Origin: Paludisphaera rhizosphaerae
Lineage (GTDB): Bacteria > Planctomycetota > Planctomycetia > Isosphaerales > Isosphaeraceae
Assembly: GCF_011065895.1 (NCBI RefSeq)
Contig: NZ_JAALCR010000017.1
Span: forward strand, 62,001 to 126,000
Direction: 5' to 3'
Length of the DNA: 64,000 nt
Positions within the stretch are counted from its first letter, which is position 1. Each line of letters starts with the position of its first letter. Below, one piece after another: positions 9,982-19,989 of this stretch. Under the pieces are notes generated by a model. The model searched no databases. It was not told the DNA's origin and worked only from the letters and a program-made list of their open reading frames with translations. The translations under genes were made by a program, and so were the position numbers.

Positions 9982-10108
9982 CCCGGTCTCCTCCGTGAGA
10001 AAAGCGGACGGCTTCTCGCCGACCGGACGGCCCAGAATACCGCCCTCGCCAAATCCGCCAAGGCGAAAATCTTTCAAGATCTTGCCTCGAACGGCCGAGG
10101 AGTCCCGT

Positions 10109-10417
10109 ATGAGCCTCACCAACGACCCCGATCAGTGGCCCTTCGACGACTCGCCCGACGAAGAGGTCGTCACGCTCGACCGGATCATCCGGGACGGCGC
10201 TCCCGTATTGCTGGTCGCTCATGACGACGACGGCTGGCAGTTCCTCGACGGCGAACACGTCTTCGAGGACGACGGCGTGGTCGTCTACCTGGGCGACATG
10301 ATCCAGATCGACCCGACCCTCGCCGATCTGTCTGCGCTCCCCATAGGCTGGCACGCCCGCCGCGCGACTGTCGCCGACGAATGGCAGATGGCCGAGGGCG
10401 AGCCCGAAGTCGACTGA
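10109..10417 (+). CDS. hypothetical acidic protein, DUF2185-like
   Basis: The 102-residue, strongly acidic soluble protein has no signal or membrane segment. It contains LLVAHDDDGWQFLDGEHVFE and LPIGWHARRA. The order 'vs/aHDDDGWqFL(D/S)G ... D ... lp.G..a.R' resembles DUF2185 proteins, a family often classed with SUKH-like or immunity-type proteins, but the match is only by eye. The ATG is supported by GAGGAG 6 bases upstream. The next gene on the opposite strand ends 6 bases after its stop. Confidence 0.7.
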   Translation: MSLTNDPDQWPFDDSPDEEVVTLDRIIRDGAPVLLVAHDDDGWQFLDGEHVFEDDGVVVYLGDMIQIDPTLADLSALPIGWHARRATVADEWQMAEGEPEVD

Positions 10418-10423
10418 ACCCTC

Positions 10424-10978
10424 TCAGGCCGGCGTCAGGTCTCCGCCGCTCAACGATCGAATCAAGTCCGCGGCGGCCTCGTGATCGGGGACGTTCGGCA
10501 GCGGGTGGAAGACGTGCCGCGATCTGCCGGAGGGGCCGGCGGGCTCCTCGACGATCAGGGTCAGCGTCGCCAGTCCGTCGGCACGCAGGATCGGGCCCGA
10601 CCACGATTGCACGCCGGCCGTCCGCGCCAGGGGAATCACGTCGACGGGGCGGGCGCGGCCGTCGCGGCGGACCTCCACGCGGTCGGGGAAGATCAGGTAC
10701 GACGTCCGCTCGCGCTGAGCGATCAGCTTCCAGTAGTGGAATGACCAGAGCGCGAGGAAGGCGACGCCGAAGGTCGTTGCCGCCCATGCCAGCGCGAAGG
10801 GGAGGTTGGCGTCCCCCCGGCCGCCGTTGAGGGCGTCGGCCCCGAGCTTCAGCGCGATCAGCGCGAAGAATCCCAGGAAGAGGGCGAAGCCCAGGCTGTG
10901 GATCGCCCCGATCAGGCCGAACTCCCTCGTCAGCGGGACGGGCCGCACCACGCGCAGGGGCTTCTCGTCGTCGGTCAT
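10424..10978 (-). CDS. membrane protein with PH-like cytoplasmic domain
   Basis: This 184-residue protein has two hydrophobic segments, near 24-46 ([21 protein letters not shown]) and 60-82 ([18 protein letters not shown]). A C-terminal domain rich in beta strands follows ([35 protein letters not shown]), which fits the bacterial PH-domain membrane proteins of unknown function. Its ATG overlaps the stop of the GNAT gene by 4 bases (10975-10978), so the two are translationally coupled, downstream one being GNAT's neighbour in transcription order GH32, GNAT, this gene only in reverse of the overlap noted; all three share one strand. Confidence 0.6.
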   Translation of the reverse strand: MTDDEKPLRVVRPVPLTREFGLIGAIHSLGFALFLGFFALIALKLGADALNGGRGDANLPFALAWAATTFGVAFLALWSFHYWKLIAQRERTSYLIFPDRVEVRRDGRARPVDVIPLARTAGVQSWSGPILRADGLATLTLIVEEPAGPSGRSRHVFHPLPNVPDHEAAADLIRSLSGGDLTPA

Positions 10979-11400
10979 GACGGGTCGGGCCTCGGGCCGG
11001 CAGGGATGACCCAGCAGGAATCGTGCGCAGTCATGCCGATGTGTGGATAATAGGTTCGGGCCTTGGGGGCGGCCAGCAGGATGAGCGTCGTCTGTCGGCC
11101 GGCCGCCTCGTGAGTCAGTCGAATCAACTCACGGCCGATCCCCCGGCCCTGGTAGGCGACGTCCACCGCCAGGTCTGACAGGTATGTGCAAAATTGTCGG
11201 TCCGTCAATGCCCGCGAGACGCCCACCAATCGGCCGTCGTCGCGAGCCGTCAGGATCACGTCCGCGTTCTCCAGCATGGCGAGGATCGCCTCCGGCCGGT
11301 CGACGGGCCGGCGCTCGGCGAGCGTGGAGCGGACGAGAACGTCGACGAACTCCTCGGGCGTGAAGCTCGGGTAGGTCTCCACCTGGTACGTCAGGGCCAT
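10975..11400 (-). CDS. GNAT-family N-acetyltransferase
   Basis: The 141-residue protein transfers an acetyl group from acetyl-CoA to an unidentified amine. It shows the GNAT core: a beta strand LVGVSRAL, then [20 protein letters not shown], where Q-G-R-G-I-G is the pyrophosphate-binding loop (motif A), and a C-terminal [14 protein letters not shown] (motif B). The ATG at 11400 shares its A with the TGA of the upstream GH32-like gene (TGATG), and its own end overlaps the next gene's start. These overlaps indicate one coupled operon 13607 to 10424. Confidence 0.88.
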   Translation of the reverse strand: MALTYQVETYPSFTPEEFVDVLVRSTLAERRPVDRPEAILAMLENADVILTARDDGRLVGVSRALTDRQFCTYLSDLAVDVAYQGRGIGRELIRLTHEAAGRQTTLILLAAPKARTYYPHIGMTAHDSCWVIPAGPRPDPS

Positions 11401-13607
11401 CAGTGCGCCCCCTTCTTGTCGACGAACACGGCCGGCGCCATCTCCCAGGCTTTGGTCGAAACCGTCACCGGGCCGCCCTTGGCGGACACCGTCACCCCGA
11501 GCGCGTCCTTGCTTTCCGGGAAGATCTGCTGGGTGAGGCACTGGCGGCCGTTGGCGAAGACTTCCAGCATCGGGCCGTCCAGGAAGATTCGCAGGGTCAG
11601 CGGCTCGCCTCGCTTCAATTCCAGCGGGGCTTCGAAGACGTTTCGCGGCTTGGCGTAGTCGGAGCCCCGCAGCAGGCCGCCGGTGTCGAGCGGGCCGTTC
11701 GTGTAGACGACGTCCTCGCGTTTCGTCGACTTCGAGCAATCGATGGCCAGCGTCTTCGAGCCGGGGCGGTGGATGATCGTCGTCTTCTCGGAGCCGTCGG
11801 GCGTGCTGCGGACGGAGACGGCGAACTCGTCGTACTCGGCGGGCTTCAACTGCATCTCGATCTCCAGCGAGTCGCCGCGAACGCCGGGGACGACGGTCTC
11901 ATCTCCGACCTTCAGGTCGGCGGGATGGACTTCATTCCGTCGCAGCCGTTCGAGTTCCGAGACGGGATTGATGGTCAGATTGCCTTCGGCGTCGAGGTCG
12001 ATGACGCGGGGGAGGCTCTGCACGCCGGAGCCCGTGGCCTTCTGAGTGAGCAAGGTGCGCGGGTCGGTCACCCAGGCCCAGATGATCCGACGACCCTTGA
12101 CGTCGCGCAGGCTCTCGGGGGCGAAGAACTGCCCGCCGGGCCAGTTCATCCGGACGTGCTTCTCCGGGAAGAAGTGCTCATTCTCGTAACGGCCGATGTA
12201 AAGCCGGCCGCCGACCTTGTGGCTGATGCACAGGAGCGCCCGCTTGTCGCCGATCCGGAAGAAGTCCGGGCACGAGCAATCCTCGCCGGTCGTCGTCCAG
12301 GAGAGATCGGGATGCTCGAAGAACGGTCCGATCGGCGTCCAGGAGGAGAGATCCTTCGACTTCATCGCATAAAGCGTGTCCTTGCCGTTGGGCAGCTTGT
12401 TGCCGCCCAGCAGGCAGAGGTAGTCGTTCCCTTCGAGCCAGAGGTAGGGATCCCAGACTGTGTAGACGCCGTGGCCGGGCTCGCCCGCCTTGGGCATGGG
12501 GATGATCGGGTTCTTGGGGTGTTTCTTCCAGCGAATGAGGTCGTCGTCCTCGGCGGTCGCCACGCAGACGCCGGCCTCGACGCCGAACCAGCAGAGCATG
12601 GGCACGCCGTCCTTGTTGACGAAGGCGTTGCCGCTGAAGATGCCGACGTCCTTGTCGCCGGGCTCGGGGACGAGGGCCGGCGGCAGGAAGGTCCAGTCGA
12701 CCAGATCCGTGCTGACGGCGTGGCCCCAGCAGTGGCCCCCCTTCGGGAGCTTCGGATCCTGGTAAATGTACATCAGATGATACTTGCCGCGCCAGTAGAT
12801 GCAGCCGTTGGCGTCGTACGGGCGGGCGAGCCCCTCGCCCGGCAGGGCTGTGATGTGGTACTTCGGCCAGCTTTCGGTCTCGCGAGTCCGCGTCGTCCCC
12901 AGGCCGCGACCGATCATCGCGAAGCCGCCGCCCAGGTGCAGCCGGCCCTCGTGGACGCCCGCCGGGCCCCAGAGGGATGCCGGCGGGAAAGTCCCCATCT
13001 GGTCCTCGGCCTTGCCGTCGGCGAACGTCCACCAGCCAATCGGTTTGGGGTCGGACGGCTGGTCGGGCTTCAACTTCGCAAGGGCCTCAGCGTCGAGCGC
13101 GACGGGGTAGATCCGCGCGTCCTCAATCCACCCCTGGAACGTCGTCCCGCCGCCCATCAACTCCAGATGCCGCAACCCCAGCAGCACGACGCTCGACGCA
13201 TCGAAGGTAGCCGGCTCGGCAGCCATGTCGTACTCGGCGTAGGGCTTGGCGTCGCGATAGATCGAGACGTGCTTGCCCTTGTACGCGATTGCAACCTGCA
13301 CGGCGACGTCCGGTCGGGTCACGGACTCGGGCCAGTTGGATTGGTTGGTCTGCGTGCGGCGGAAGTGCTCGCTGCCGGCCATCCAGCGAGATCGGGCGAT
13401 CTCGCCGTAGACGATCGCGTCGAAAGGACCGCCGGGTCGCTGGATCGCCAGCGGGGCCGCGCCGGGCTGTTCGGGCTTCGCGGGAGCCGCCCAGACGACC
13501 AGCGTCTTGTCGCGAATTTCTCCGTCGGCGGCCAGGGTGGGGATCGGGGCGCAAGACCCCAGGAGCACGAGGAGCGTTGCGGCCCATCGGCCAGGTCGGG
13601 AGATCAT
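11400..13607 (-). CDS. secreted GH32-like glycoside hydrolase with N-terminal lectin-like domain
   Basis: The 735-residue exported enzyme resembles the fructan/sucrose-cleaving GH32 group. A signal peptide ([22 protein letters not shown]) leads into a concanavalin-like region of about residues 40-235 ([37 protein letters not shown]). A five-bladed propeller follows: the nucleophile region R-P-Y-D-A-N-G (D265 probable), [12 protein letters not shown] at 385-387 (D386, transition-state stabiliser) and G-E-D-C at 441-444. A C-terminal beta-sandwich ends in [20 protein letters not shown], typical of GH32. The catalytic signatures differ from the textbook W-M-N-D-P-N-G and E-C, so the substrate may not be a fructan. 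I chose the ATG at 13607 because the signal peptide starts there. Confidence 0.85.
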   Translation of the reverse strand: MISRPGRWAATLLVLLGSCAPIPTLAADGEIRDKTLVVWAAPAKPEQPGAAPLAIQRPGGPFDAIVYGEIARSRWMAGSEHFRRTQTNQSNWPESVTRPDVAVQVAIAYKGKHVSIYRDAKPYAEYDMAAEPATFDASSVVLLGLRHLELMGGGTTFQGWIEDARIYPVALDAEALAKLKPDQPSDPKPIGWWTFADGKAEDQMGTFPPASLWGPAGVHEGRLHLGGGFAMIGRGLGTTRTRETESWPKYHITALPGEGLARPYDANGCIYWRGKYHLMYIYQDPKLPKGGHCWGHAVSTDLVDWTFLPPALVPEPGDKDVGIFSGNAFVNKDGVPMLCWFGVEAGVCVATAEDDDLIRWKKHPKNPIIPMPKAGEPGHGVYTVWDPYLWLEGNDYLCLLGGNKLPNGKDTLYAMKSKDLSSWTPIGPFFEHPDLSWTTTGEDCSCPDFFRIGDKRALLCISHKVGGRLYIGRYENEHFFPEKHVRMNWPGGQFFAPESLRDVKGRRIIWAWVTDPRTLLTQKATGSGVQSLPRVIDLDAEGNLTINPVSELERLRRNEVHPADLKVGDETVVPGVRGDSLEIEMQLKPAEYDEFAVSVRSTPDGSEKTTIIHRPGSKTLAIDCSKSTKREDVVYTNGPLDTGGLLRGSDYAKPRNVFEAPLELKRGEPLTLRIFLDGPMLEVFANGRQCLTQQIFPESKDALGVTVSAKGGPVTVSTKAWEMAPAVFVDKKGAH

Positions 13608-13629
13608 CGCGGGTCGTCCTGTGCGGCGG

Positions 13630-16600
13630 TCAATTGGACGGGGAGAGGTCCAGCAGCGTGCGCTGACGACGACCCTTGCCTCCCTTGGCCGCGGCCTCGG
13701 CGGGTTCCGCATCCTGTTGCGTCGCGGAGTCGCCGGCCGAGAGCGGGATCGGGCGGAGCAGCGGGAAGACTTCGCGGCCAAGTTCGATCACGTGCGGGTG
13801 GCATGTGAGGAAGAGGACCTGGACCTTCCCAGAGATCTCGCCGAGCGCCCGCAGCGTGCGCCGGGAGCGGTCGTCGTCGAAGTTCGCGAGCACGTCGTCC
13901 ATCACGATAGGCAGCGACTCCGCGCGACCGCAATAGTGCAGGACGTAGGCCAGGCGGACGGCCAGGTAAAGTTGCTCGCGGGTTCCGGCGGAGAGTTGAC
14001 CGGGTTCCAGCACCTCGTCGTCGATGCGGCGGACCTGGAGAGGACCGTCGTCGTCGTCGGGCCGCTCAACGGCGACGTAGCGGTCGCCGGTCATCGTCTT
14101 GAAGATCCGCGAGGCGTCGCGGAGCATCTCCGGGCGGGCGTCCTGCTCGAAGCGGGCGACCGACTCCCTGAGCAGTTGCTGGGCGAATATCAGCGGAACG
14201 TAACGGTCGACGACGGCGGCCAGCCTGGCTCGCTGGGCGGAGACCTTCTCCTGGATTTCGGCCGCGTCGCCGCCGCCCCGTTCGTATTCGGAGAGGGCTC
14301 GACGCCGCGAGCCAACCTCCTGGTCCGCGGCCGATTTCTCGGCCTGAAGCTGGTTGTGACGTTTGCCGGCGCTGTCGCGATCGACCTGGAGGGCCGGCAG
14401 GTCGACCGTTTCGAGCCGGGCCTGGAAGGCGTCGAGCGACTCGGTTTCTCGGATGCGGTCGAGTTCCAGAGACTTGTCGCGAACGAGCTTTTCTAACTCG
14501 GCGATCCGCGCGGCTCGGTCGGCGACGGCGCGAAAGGCGTCGGCCGTTTCGACTTCGGCGACGGCGAAGAGGGCGTCGCGTTCGGCGGTCAGCCGGACCA
14601 GGATTTCGTCGAGCCTTGCGACCTCGGCGAGGGCCTCAGAGCGGGTGCGCTCCAGGTGCTCGCGGCGCTCGCGGGCCTGCATCGCCTGGGTCAGGCGGGC
14701 GTGCAGATCGGCGGCGGATTGCTCCGGCTCAGCGTCGGCCAACTCGGGGGCAAGCTCAGCGACGAGGGCCTGGACGCGCGGCTCGAACGCCGCCAACCGG
14801 GCTTCGTGGGCGGTGATCCTCGTCTCTCGGTCGTCGGCGGAGGCTAGCACGGAGGCCGCCTCGGCCAGGCCCTGGATCACCCGGCCAACCAGGGCGACGT
14901 CCCAATCGGCGGGGAGGCGGAGCCCGCTCAGCAACGCGGCCCGGCGGGCGTCCCAGGCGGGCGCTTCGGATCGACGGTTTTCAACGTCTTGATCGATGCG
15001 GTCGGCCTTCTCCCTGAGCCTGCGAACGGCCGTTTGGAGGTCGGCCCGCGTCTTCTCGACCTCGCGGATCGCGCGTTCACGCTCGCGGGCCGTCGCGAGC
15101 AGCAGGGACCCGGAGGCCTCGCGGCCCGTCTGTTCGGTCAGGCGGCGTTCGAAGGCGGCGATGCGGTCGGCGACGCAGCGGCCTTCCTGCTCGTTCTCAG
15201 CCAGCCGCGACTGGACGTCGCGGAGCTTGTCGAGCCGGTCGAGCCAGCCTTCCATCGCCTCGGGGGCGAGCGGGGCGAAACCACAGGCTGACCAGAGGGA
15301 CCGCCAGCGCACGTTCGACGCCTCGGCGTCGGCGGTCAGGTCGTCGAGCGCCGCCCGGTCTCGACGGATGCGGTCGCGGAGGGCCTGCAACTGCTCGCGG
15401 CGAGCGACGGCACCGGCGTGGCGGAAGAGGTCGTCGGCGTAGGCGTCGGCACGGGCGACGGTCTGCGGGAAGGCTTCCACCAGGTCGGCCGAGGAATCGA
15501 GCCCGTGATCGGCGAGCCACGCTCGGGCCTCACCCTCAACGTCGCCGCCTTCGATGAACTTGCGACGGACGAGGTCCCAGGCCGCGTCGCGGCCCTCGCG
15601 CATCGCCTGCAAGACCTCGCGGCTCGGGAGGTCGCCCTCGGAGCCAGCCAGGTCGGCGATGGCGCGCAGCAGGGCGTCGGCGTCGTCCTCATCCTTCCTC
15701 AGCGCGGACTCGGCAGCCTCGATTCGGGTCGCGATCCGCTGGAAGTCCTGCTTGAACCGGGCGACGGCCTCACGCGGGGGTGCCGGCAGTTTGGCCGCGT
15801 CGATGGTCGGCTCGGCGAGGGGCGGGGCGAGTCGGGGCAGGAGGTCTTCGGCCTCGCGCTGGAGCCTGCGATGCTCGCCCCGGCGACGCTGGCATTCCTG
15901 CACGTCTTGATGATAGGCGTCGGCCTCGTGGATCAAGGCGGCCCAGGGGGCGACGTCCTCGGGCTCGCCCAGGGAGGCCAGTTCGGCTTCCTTTTCGCTC
16001 AGCTCCTCGGCGATTCGGGCTCGATCGTTGCCCAGGGTTTCGAGGGCCTTCGTCCGCGCGCCGCGCTCGGCAACGAGGCGGTCGAAGCGGTCGCGCTGCT
16101 CGGCGGTGAGGCGGAAGGCCCGGAGATCGTCGAGCGTCCAGCCCGGTGCGATCTCGGCCAGTCGGTCGGCGGCGTCCCGAGCGGCGGCGTCGCGGGCGCG
16201 GCGGTCTTCGGGCAATTCGCGGCGAGCTTCCCGGACGGCCTCGATGGCTCGATACAGCTCCTCGACGACCGCCCGGCGCTCAATGGGGCGGGGGTCGAAC
16301 TGGAGGTCGGCAAGGGCCCGCGCGGCCTTCTCGGCGTCGTCGTGATCCTTGGTTCGCTGCTCGGTCAGGCGGGCGAAGTCGGCTTCCAGCTTGTCGAGTT
16401 GAGTGCGGCCGTCGGAGGGGAACCCCTCGGGGGCGGAGAGGCCTTCGCGCTCGCGGCGGGCGTCGGCCAGATCGCGCCAGGGGGCGTACGCGCGGACGAG
16501 CCTCTCGCGCAGGGCCAGGTCGCGGGCGGCCTCCAGCAGCTGCTCGCCGAGCGCCGCGGCTTCGGCTTCGGCCTCCTGCAGCTCGCGGCGACCCTGTTCG

Positions 16601-17220
16601 TAGGCCTCGCAGCGGATGCTCTTGCCTTTGACTTGCCGGCTCAACTCGGCCAGCTCGCCGAGGATCTTGTTGACCTCGCGGGTCCGGGCGGCGTCGGTGT
16701 AGAGATTCGACGCCTCCTTCTCGAGCGACTCCATGACCCGCTTGGGATCGGCCGCGCCGGCGGCCCCGGCGCTGAAGAGGACGGACTTCACGCTCTGGTC
16801 GGCCAACGACTTCTCGCCGGCGGCCAACTCCTCCAGGCCGAAGGCGAAGACGGAGCGGAAGAGGTTGGGCGAGGCGTTTCCCAGCAACACGCTGAACGAG
16901 GCGTCGTCCAACTCGCCGTCGCGGCCGGCGACCTGGCCGCTTACCGTCTTCTTGCGGCCCTTGCGACGGGACATCTCGACGAGCGAGCCGTCGTCCAGCG
17001 TGAGCGCGGCCGAGCCTTCCATGCGGCCGTTGGCGGCCGAACCGAAGGCGTAGGGCGTGCGCTCGGCGAAGCCGAACAGCAGCTCTCGGACGAACTCCAG
17101 CAGGGTGGTCTTTCCCGCCTCGTTGGGGCCCAGGATCATCTGGACGCCGGGGCCGGTCAGGTCGAGGTCGAGATCCTTGAAGCGGCCGTAGGCGCCGACG
17201 CGGAGCGAGCGGATCCTCAT
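13630..17220 (-). CDS. YhaN/SbcC-type AAA ATPase with long coiled coils
   Basis: The 1,196-residue SMC-like ATPase is the partner of the nuclease encoded upstream. The N terminus (MRIRSLRVGAYGRFKDLDLD) leads into Walker A G-P-N-E-A-G-K-T-T at 31-39. Some 900 residues of charged coiled coil fill the middle, with a central break near C-G-F rather than a clear zinc hook C-x-x-C. The C-terminal half-ATPase has the ABC signature region L-S-A-G-T-R-E-Q-L and Walker B L-P-I-V-M-D-D (D1108) followed by NFDDDRSRRTL. It is larger than the B. subtilis YhaN family norm but has the same start motif. It overlaps the nuclease gene by 4 bases (ATGA). A role in DNA end processing is inferred from this pairing. 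Confidence 0.88.
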   Translation of the reverse strand: MRIRSLRVGAYGRFKDLDLDLTGPGVQMILGPNEAGKTTLLEFVRELLFGFAERTPYAFGSAANGRMEGSAALTLDDGSLVEMSRRKGRKKTVSGQVAGRDGELDDASFSVLLGNASPNLFRSVFAFGLEELAAGEKSLADQSVKSVLFSAGAAGAADPKRVMESLEKEASNLYTDAARTREVNKILGELAELSRQVKGKSIRCEAYEQGRRELQEAEAEAAALGEQLLEAARDLALRERLVRAYAPWRDLADARREREGLSAPEGFPSDGRTQLDKLEADFARLTEQRTKDHDDAEKAARALADLQFDPRPIERRAVVEELYRAIEAVREARRELPEDRRARDAAARDAADRLAEIAPGWTLDDLRAFRLTAEQRDRFDRLVAERGARTKALETLGNDRARIAEELSEKEAELASLGEPEDVAPWAALIHEADAYHQDVQECQRRRGEHRRLQREAEDLLPRLAPPLAEPTIDAAKLPAPPREAVARFKQDFQRIATRIEAAESALRKDEDDADALLRAIADLAGSEGDLPSREVLQAMREGRDAAWDLVRRKFIEGGDVEGEARAWLADHGLDSSADLVEAFPQTVARADAYADDLFRHAGAVARREQLQALRDRIRRDRAALDDLTADAEASNVRWRSLWSACGFAPLAPEAMEGWLDRLDKLRDVQSRLAENEQEGRCVADRIAAFERRLTEQTGREASGSLLLATARERERAIREVEKTRADLQTAVRRLREKADRIDQDVENRRSEAPAWDARRAALLSGLRLPADWDVALVGRVIQGLAEAASVLASADDRETRITAHEARLAAFEPRVQALVAELAPELADAEPEQSAADLHARLTQAMQARERREHLERTRSEALAEVARLDEILVRLTAERDALFAVAEVETADAFRAVADRAARIAELEKLVRDKSLELDRIRETESLDAFQARLETVDLPALQVDRDSAGKRHNQLQAEKSAADQEVGSRRRALSEYERGGGDAAEIQEKVSAQRARLAAVVDRYVPLIFAQQLLRESVARFEQDARPEMLRDASRIFKTMTGDRYVAVERPDDDDGPLQVRRIDDEVLEPGQLSAGTREQLYLAVRLAYVLHYCGRAESLPIVMDDVLANFDDDRSRRTLRALGEISGKVQVLFLTCHPHVIELGREVFPLLRPIPLSAGDSATQQDAEPAEAAAKGGKGRRQRTLLDLSPSN

Positions 17221-18476
17221 GCGTGCGCCTCCGTCGTCAGGCGGTTCAGCAGCTCGTCCTCGGCAATCCGGAGCCAGCGCGCGAGGTGCGCCGGATCGTC
17301 GAAATCGATTTCGGCGTCGTCCTTCAACTCCAGCGCGACCTTGTTCGCCAGCTTGCGGACGTGCCCACCCAGCGTGGCCAGCGCCTCAGGGTCGGATCGA
17401 ACCACGTCGATGGATCGGAGCAGGTCGCCGACGACGTCCTTCCCCAGGCGGAGGCGGTTGCGGTCGAGCGGGTGGTCGGTCTCCAGCTTGATCTTCTCGA
17501 CCCAGAGGTCGTCGGCGACCTCGCCGGGAAGGGCGCGAAGCTGGGCGATGGTCTCAAGCCGTTTCGTCTCGTCGCTGAGCGTCCGGTGGGCGCGGCAGCG
17601 ACCCTTGAACTCCAGCCGGACGGCGGCGAGTCGGCCGTTGGAGTCCTCGGCCACCTGATGCAGCCGGACCCGCGCGGCGTCCACCAGTTCATCGACGCCG
17701 TCCTCGGGCGCGAGCGTGATCGCCTCGCGACGCCAGCGCAGGACGTCAGTCGATCGGAAGGCCACGGAGGCGACGGACCCGTCCTGGATCGTCGCGACCA
17801 TGCACCCCTTCGCTCCCGTCTCGCGGACGTGGCGGCCCTGGGTGTTGCCGGGATAGACGATGAACGGCCCCTCGTTGAGGATCTCGCGCTTGTGGATGTG
17901 GCCCAGGCCCCAGTAGTCGTAACCCTTGGCGGTCAACTCGCCCACGGAGCAGGGAGCGTAGCTGTCGTGGTCGAGCGAGCCGGTGGCGTTGGTGTGCAGC
18001 AGGCCGATGTTCACCAGGCCCTTGATCGGCTTCGGGTAGCGCGGGACCAGGTTCTCGGTCAGCTCGCGTTTGGGGAAGCTCATGCCATGGACGGCGACTC
18101 CCAGGTCCTCCAGGACGACGGTCTCCGGCTGCTTGCAGTCGAGCAGGTGGAGGTTCTCCGGCCAGGGGACGCGGTAGCTCATCTCGTCGCGCGAGTCGTG
18201 ATTGCCCCGGATGACGTAGACGCGAATCCCGTGCTTGTGAAGCACCCGCATCTGGGCGGCGGCGAACAGGGCCGTGTTGAAGTCGTTCCAGTCGCCGTCG
18301 AAGAGGTCGCCGGAGACGATCAGGAACTTCGCCTCTTCCTCGACGCAGACGCGGACGAGGTTCGCCAACGCGGCGCGAGTGGCGAGCCGAACGCGCTCGA
18401 CGGGGGCGCCCGCGTAGTGCTCCAGCCCGCGGAGAGGGCTGTCGACGTGGAGGTCGGCGGCGTGGACGAACTTCAT
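17217..18476 (-). CDS. SbcD/YhaO-type metallophosphoesterase nuclease
   Basis: The 419-residue protein is a calcineurin-like DNA nuclease. Metal-binding motifs appear in order: HAADLHVDSPL (D8 and H10), SGDLFDGDWN, IRGNHDSRDE, LLHTNATGS and GLGHIHKREI. A C-terminal helical region (from about residue 300) would contact the ATPase, as in SbcCD/Mre11-Rad50. The stop codon overlaps the ATPase start by 4 bases, so the subunits are made together. There is no recognisable promoter in the 164 bases upstream that I can defend. The pair fits DNA repair or processing of hairpin-containing ends. Confidence 0.92.
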   Translation of the reverse strand: MKFVHAADLHVDSPLRGLEHYAGAPVERVRLATRAALANLVRVCVEEEAKFLIVSGDLFDGDWNDFNTALFAAAQMRVLHKHGIRVYVIRGNHDSRDEMSYRVPWPENLHLLDCKQPETVVLEDLGVAVHGMSFPKRELTENLVPRYPKPIKGLVNIGLLHTNATGSLDHDSYAPCSVGELTAKGYDYWGLGHIHKREILNEGPFIVYPGNTQGRHVRETGAKGCMVATIQDGSVASVAFRSTDVLRWRREAITLAPEDGVDELVDAARVRLHQVAEDSNGRLAAVRLEFKGRCRAHRTLSDETKRLETIAQLRALPGEVADDLWVEKIKLETDHPLDRNRLRLGKDVVGDLLRSIDVVRSDPEALATLGGHVRKLANKVALELKDDAEIDFDDPAHLARWLRIAEDELLNRLTTEAHA

Positions 18477-18640
18477 GACGCGACGATCCCTCGATCCCTG
18501 ACAACCTATTCCGGGCGCGACGGAGCCGTGCCGCTCCTCGGCGGCCTCCTCAGTCGATATTGTACTTTTGTCCCCCGCGAGGGGAGGTCAATCGGCGCGG
18601 ATTTCGAGGCGTCGTCGTCGTTGCGACCGTTGCGAGCGGA

Positions 18641-19957
18641 TCAAGGGGCGGGGTCGCGAAGTGGTTCGTTTCGCTTGTAGAGGTCGAGCCGGGAGCGGGC
18701 TCGGGAGCGGGAATCGGGGTCGCGTAGAAGTTCCAGGGCCTTGGTCTGGTGGGCGACGGCGTCCTCGAACCGGCCGAGTTCGGCCTCGGCGGCGGCGAGG
18801 GCGGCGAGGGCGTGGGGCTCGACGTCCCTGGTCAGTTCCCGGGCGTGGTCGGCCAGGGTGCGGGCGCGGGCGCCGTCGCGGAGCTTGGCGTCAGGAGCGG
18901 CGGCCAGCAGCCGGGCTCGGTGCGTGGCGGCCACGGCATCGTCGGGGTCGACTCCCAGGGCGGCGTCGAGGTCGGCGGCGGCGGCGGCGTACCGCTCCTG
19001 GAACAGTCGGACGATGCCTCGGCCGGTGTGGGCCGAGGGGTAGCCGGGATCCTCCTGCAGAACCTCGTCGTAGTCGGCGGCGGCGGCGATGAGGTCCCCT
19101 TTCTGGGCGAGGGCGCGGGCGCGGCCGTAGCGGGCCTCGATGAGCCGGGGGTCGATCTCAAGGGCTCGACCGTAATCCTCGGCCGAGAGGGCGTACTCAT
19201 GCAGCTCGAACAGGCAGGTGGCCCGGCCGAGATGGGCCGAGGCGTCGTTCGGGGCCACATCCAGGGCCTTGTTGAAGTCGCCGAGCGCGTCCAGGTGGCG
19301 CCCTTGGTCGAAGGCGACGGCGGCGCGAGCGTCGTAGGCGTCGGCCAGACGGGGGTCGAGGCGGATGGCGCGGCTGAAGTCGTCGGTCGCCGCGGCGGAC
19401 TCGCCCCGGGCGCGGCGGAGGTCGCCTCGACTGAGGTAGAACAGGGCGCTGGAGGGGTCCAACGCCAGCGCCTGGTTGTAATCGGACAGGGCGGCGTCGT
19501 ACTCGCGACTTCTGGCTCGGGCCTGGGCGCGGGCGAAGTAGGCCAGTGAGTCCTTGGGGTCGGCGGCGACGGCGCGGTCGTAGTCGGCCAGGGCCTCGGT
19601 CGGCTCGCCTCGGACGGCGTGCAGGCGGCCCCGGCCGATGTAGGCGGCGGCCAGCTTGGGGTCGAGCGCCAGGGCCCGGTCGAAGTCGGCCAGCGCTCGC
19701 TCGCGGTCGGGGATTTCGGCCCAGGCGGAGGCGCGGTCGAAGTACGCCAGGGGGTCTTTGGGGTCCAGGCGGATCGCCTCGGTAAACGCCTGGACGGCCA
19801 GGGCGTATTCCTTGCGGACGTGCAGCGACACGCCCCGATTTCGTTCAGCGCGAGCCTTCGCCGCATCGTCCCCGGCCCGCGTCGGCGGCGCGAAGGCCGC
19901 CGCGGCGAGCAGGACGAACGACGGGAGGAGTCCTCGGGATCGGGGGCGCCTGGGCAT
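18641..19957 (-). CDS. exported tetratricopeptide-repeat protein
   Basis: This 438-residue protein has a signal peptide (RGLLPSFVLLAAAAFAPPTRA) and then about ten tandem 34-residue TPR units, starting near residue 35 (ERNRGVSLHVRKEYALAVQAFTEAIRLDP in two pieces). Each unit ends in a variant of A-L-x-L-D-P. TPR arrays are protein-binding scaffolds, so the partner is extracytoplasmic, but nothing in the neighbourhood identifies it. The repeats continue to about residue 395, where ELTRDVEPHALAALAAAEAE begins a less regular tail. It sits 32 bases downstream of galE on the same strand. Confidence 0.9.
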   Translation of the reverse strand: MPRRPRSRGLLPSFVLLAAAAFAPPTRAGDDAAKARAERNRGVSLHVRKEYALAVQAFTEAIRLDPKDPLAYFDRASAWAEIPDRERALADFDRALALDPKLAAAYIGRGRLHAVRGEPTEALADYDRAVAADPKDSLAYFARAQARARSREYDAALSDYNQALALDPSSALFYLSRGDLRRARGESAAATDDFSRAIRLDPRLADAYDARAAVAFDQGRHLDALGDFNKALDVAPNDASAHLGRATCLFELHEYALSAEDYGRALEIDPRLIEARYGRARALAQKGDLIAAAADYDEVLQEDPGYPSAHTGRGIVRLFQERYAAAAADLDAALGVDPDDAVAATHRARLLAAAPDAKLRDGARARTLADHARELTRDVEPHALAALAAAEAELGRFEDAVAHQTKALELLRDPDSRSRARSRLDLYKRNEPLRDPAP

Positions 19958-19989
19958 GGTCGACGTCCGTTTCGGGGTTCTCGATGGTG

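Noticed and set aside
11403-13808. Plus-strand open frame of about 801 codons opposite the GH32-like gene
   Set aside because: It is the antisense shadow of a gene with recognisable motifs and shows no protein domain or start signal.
15418-17658. Plus-strand open frame of about 746 codons opposite the coiled-coil ATPase
   Set aside because: It overlaps two real genes on the other strand and its composition is that of a shadow frame.
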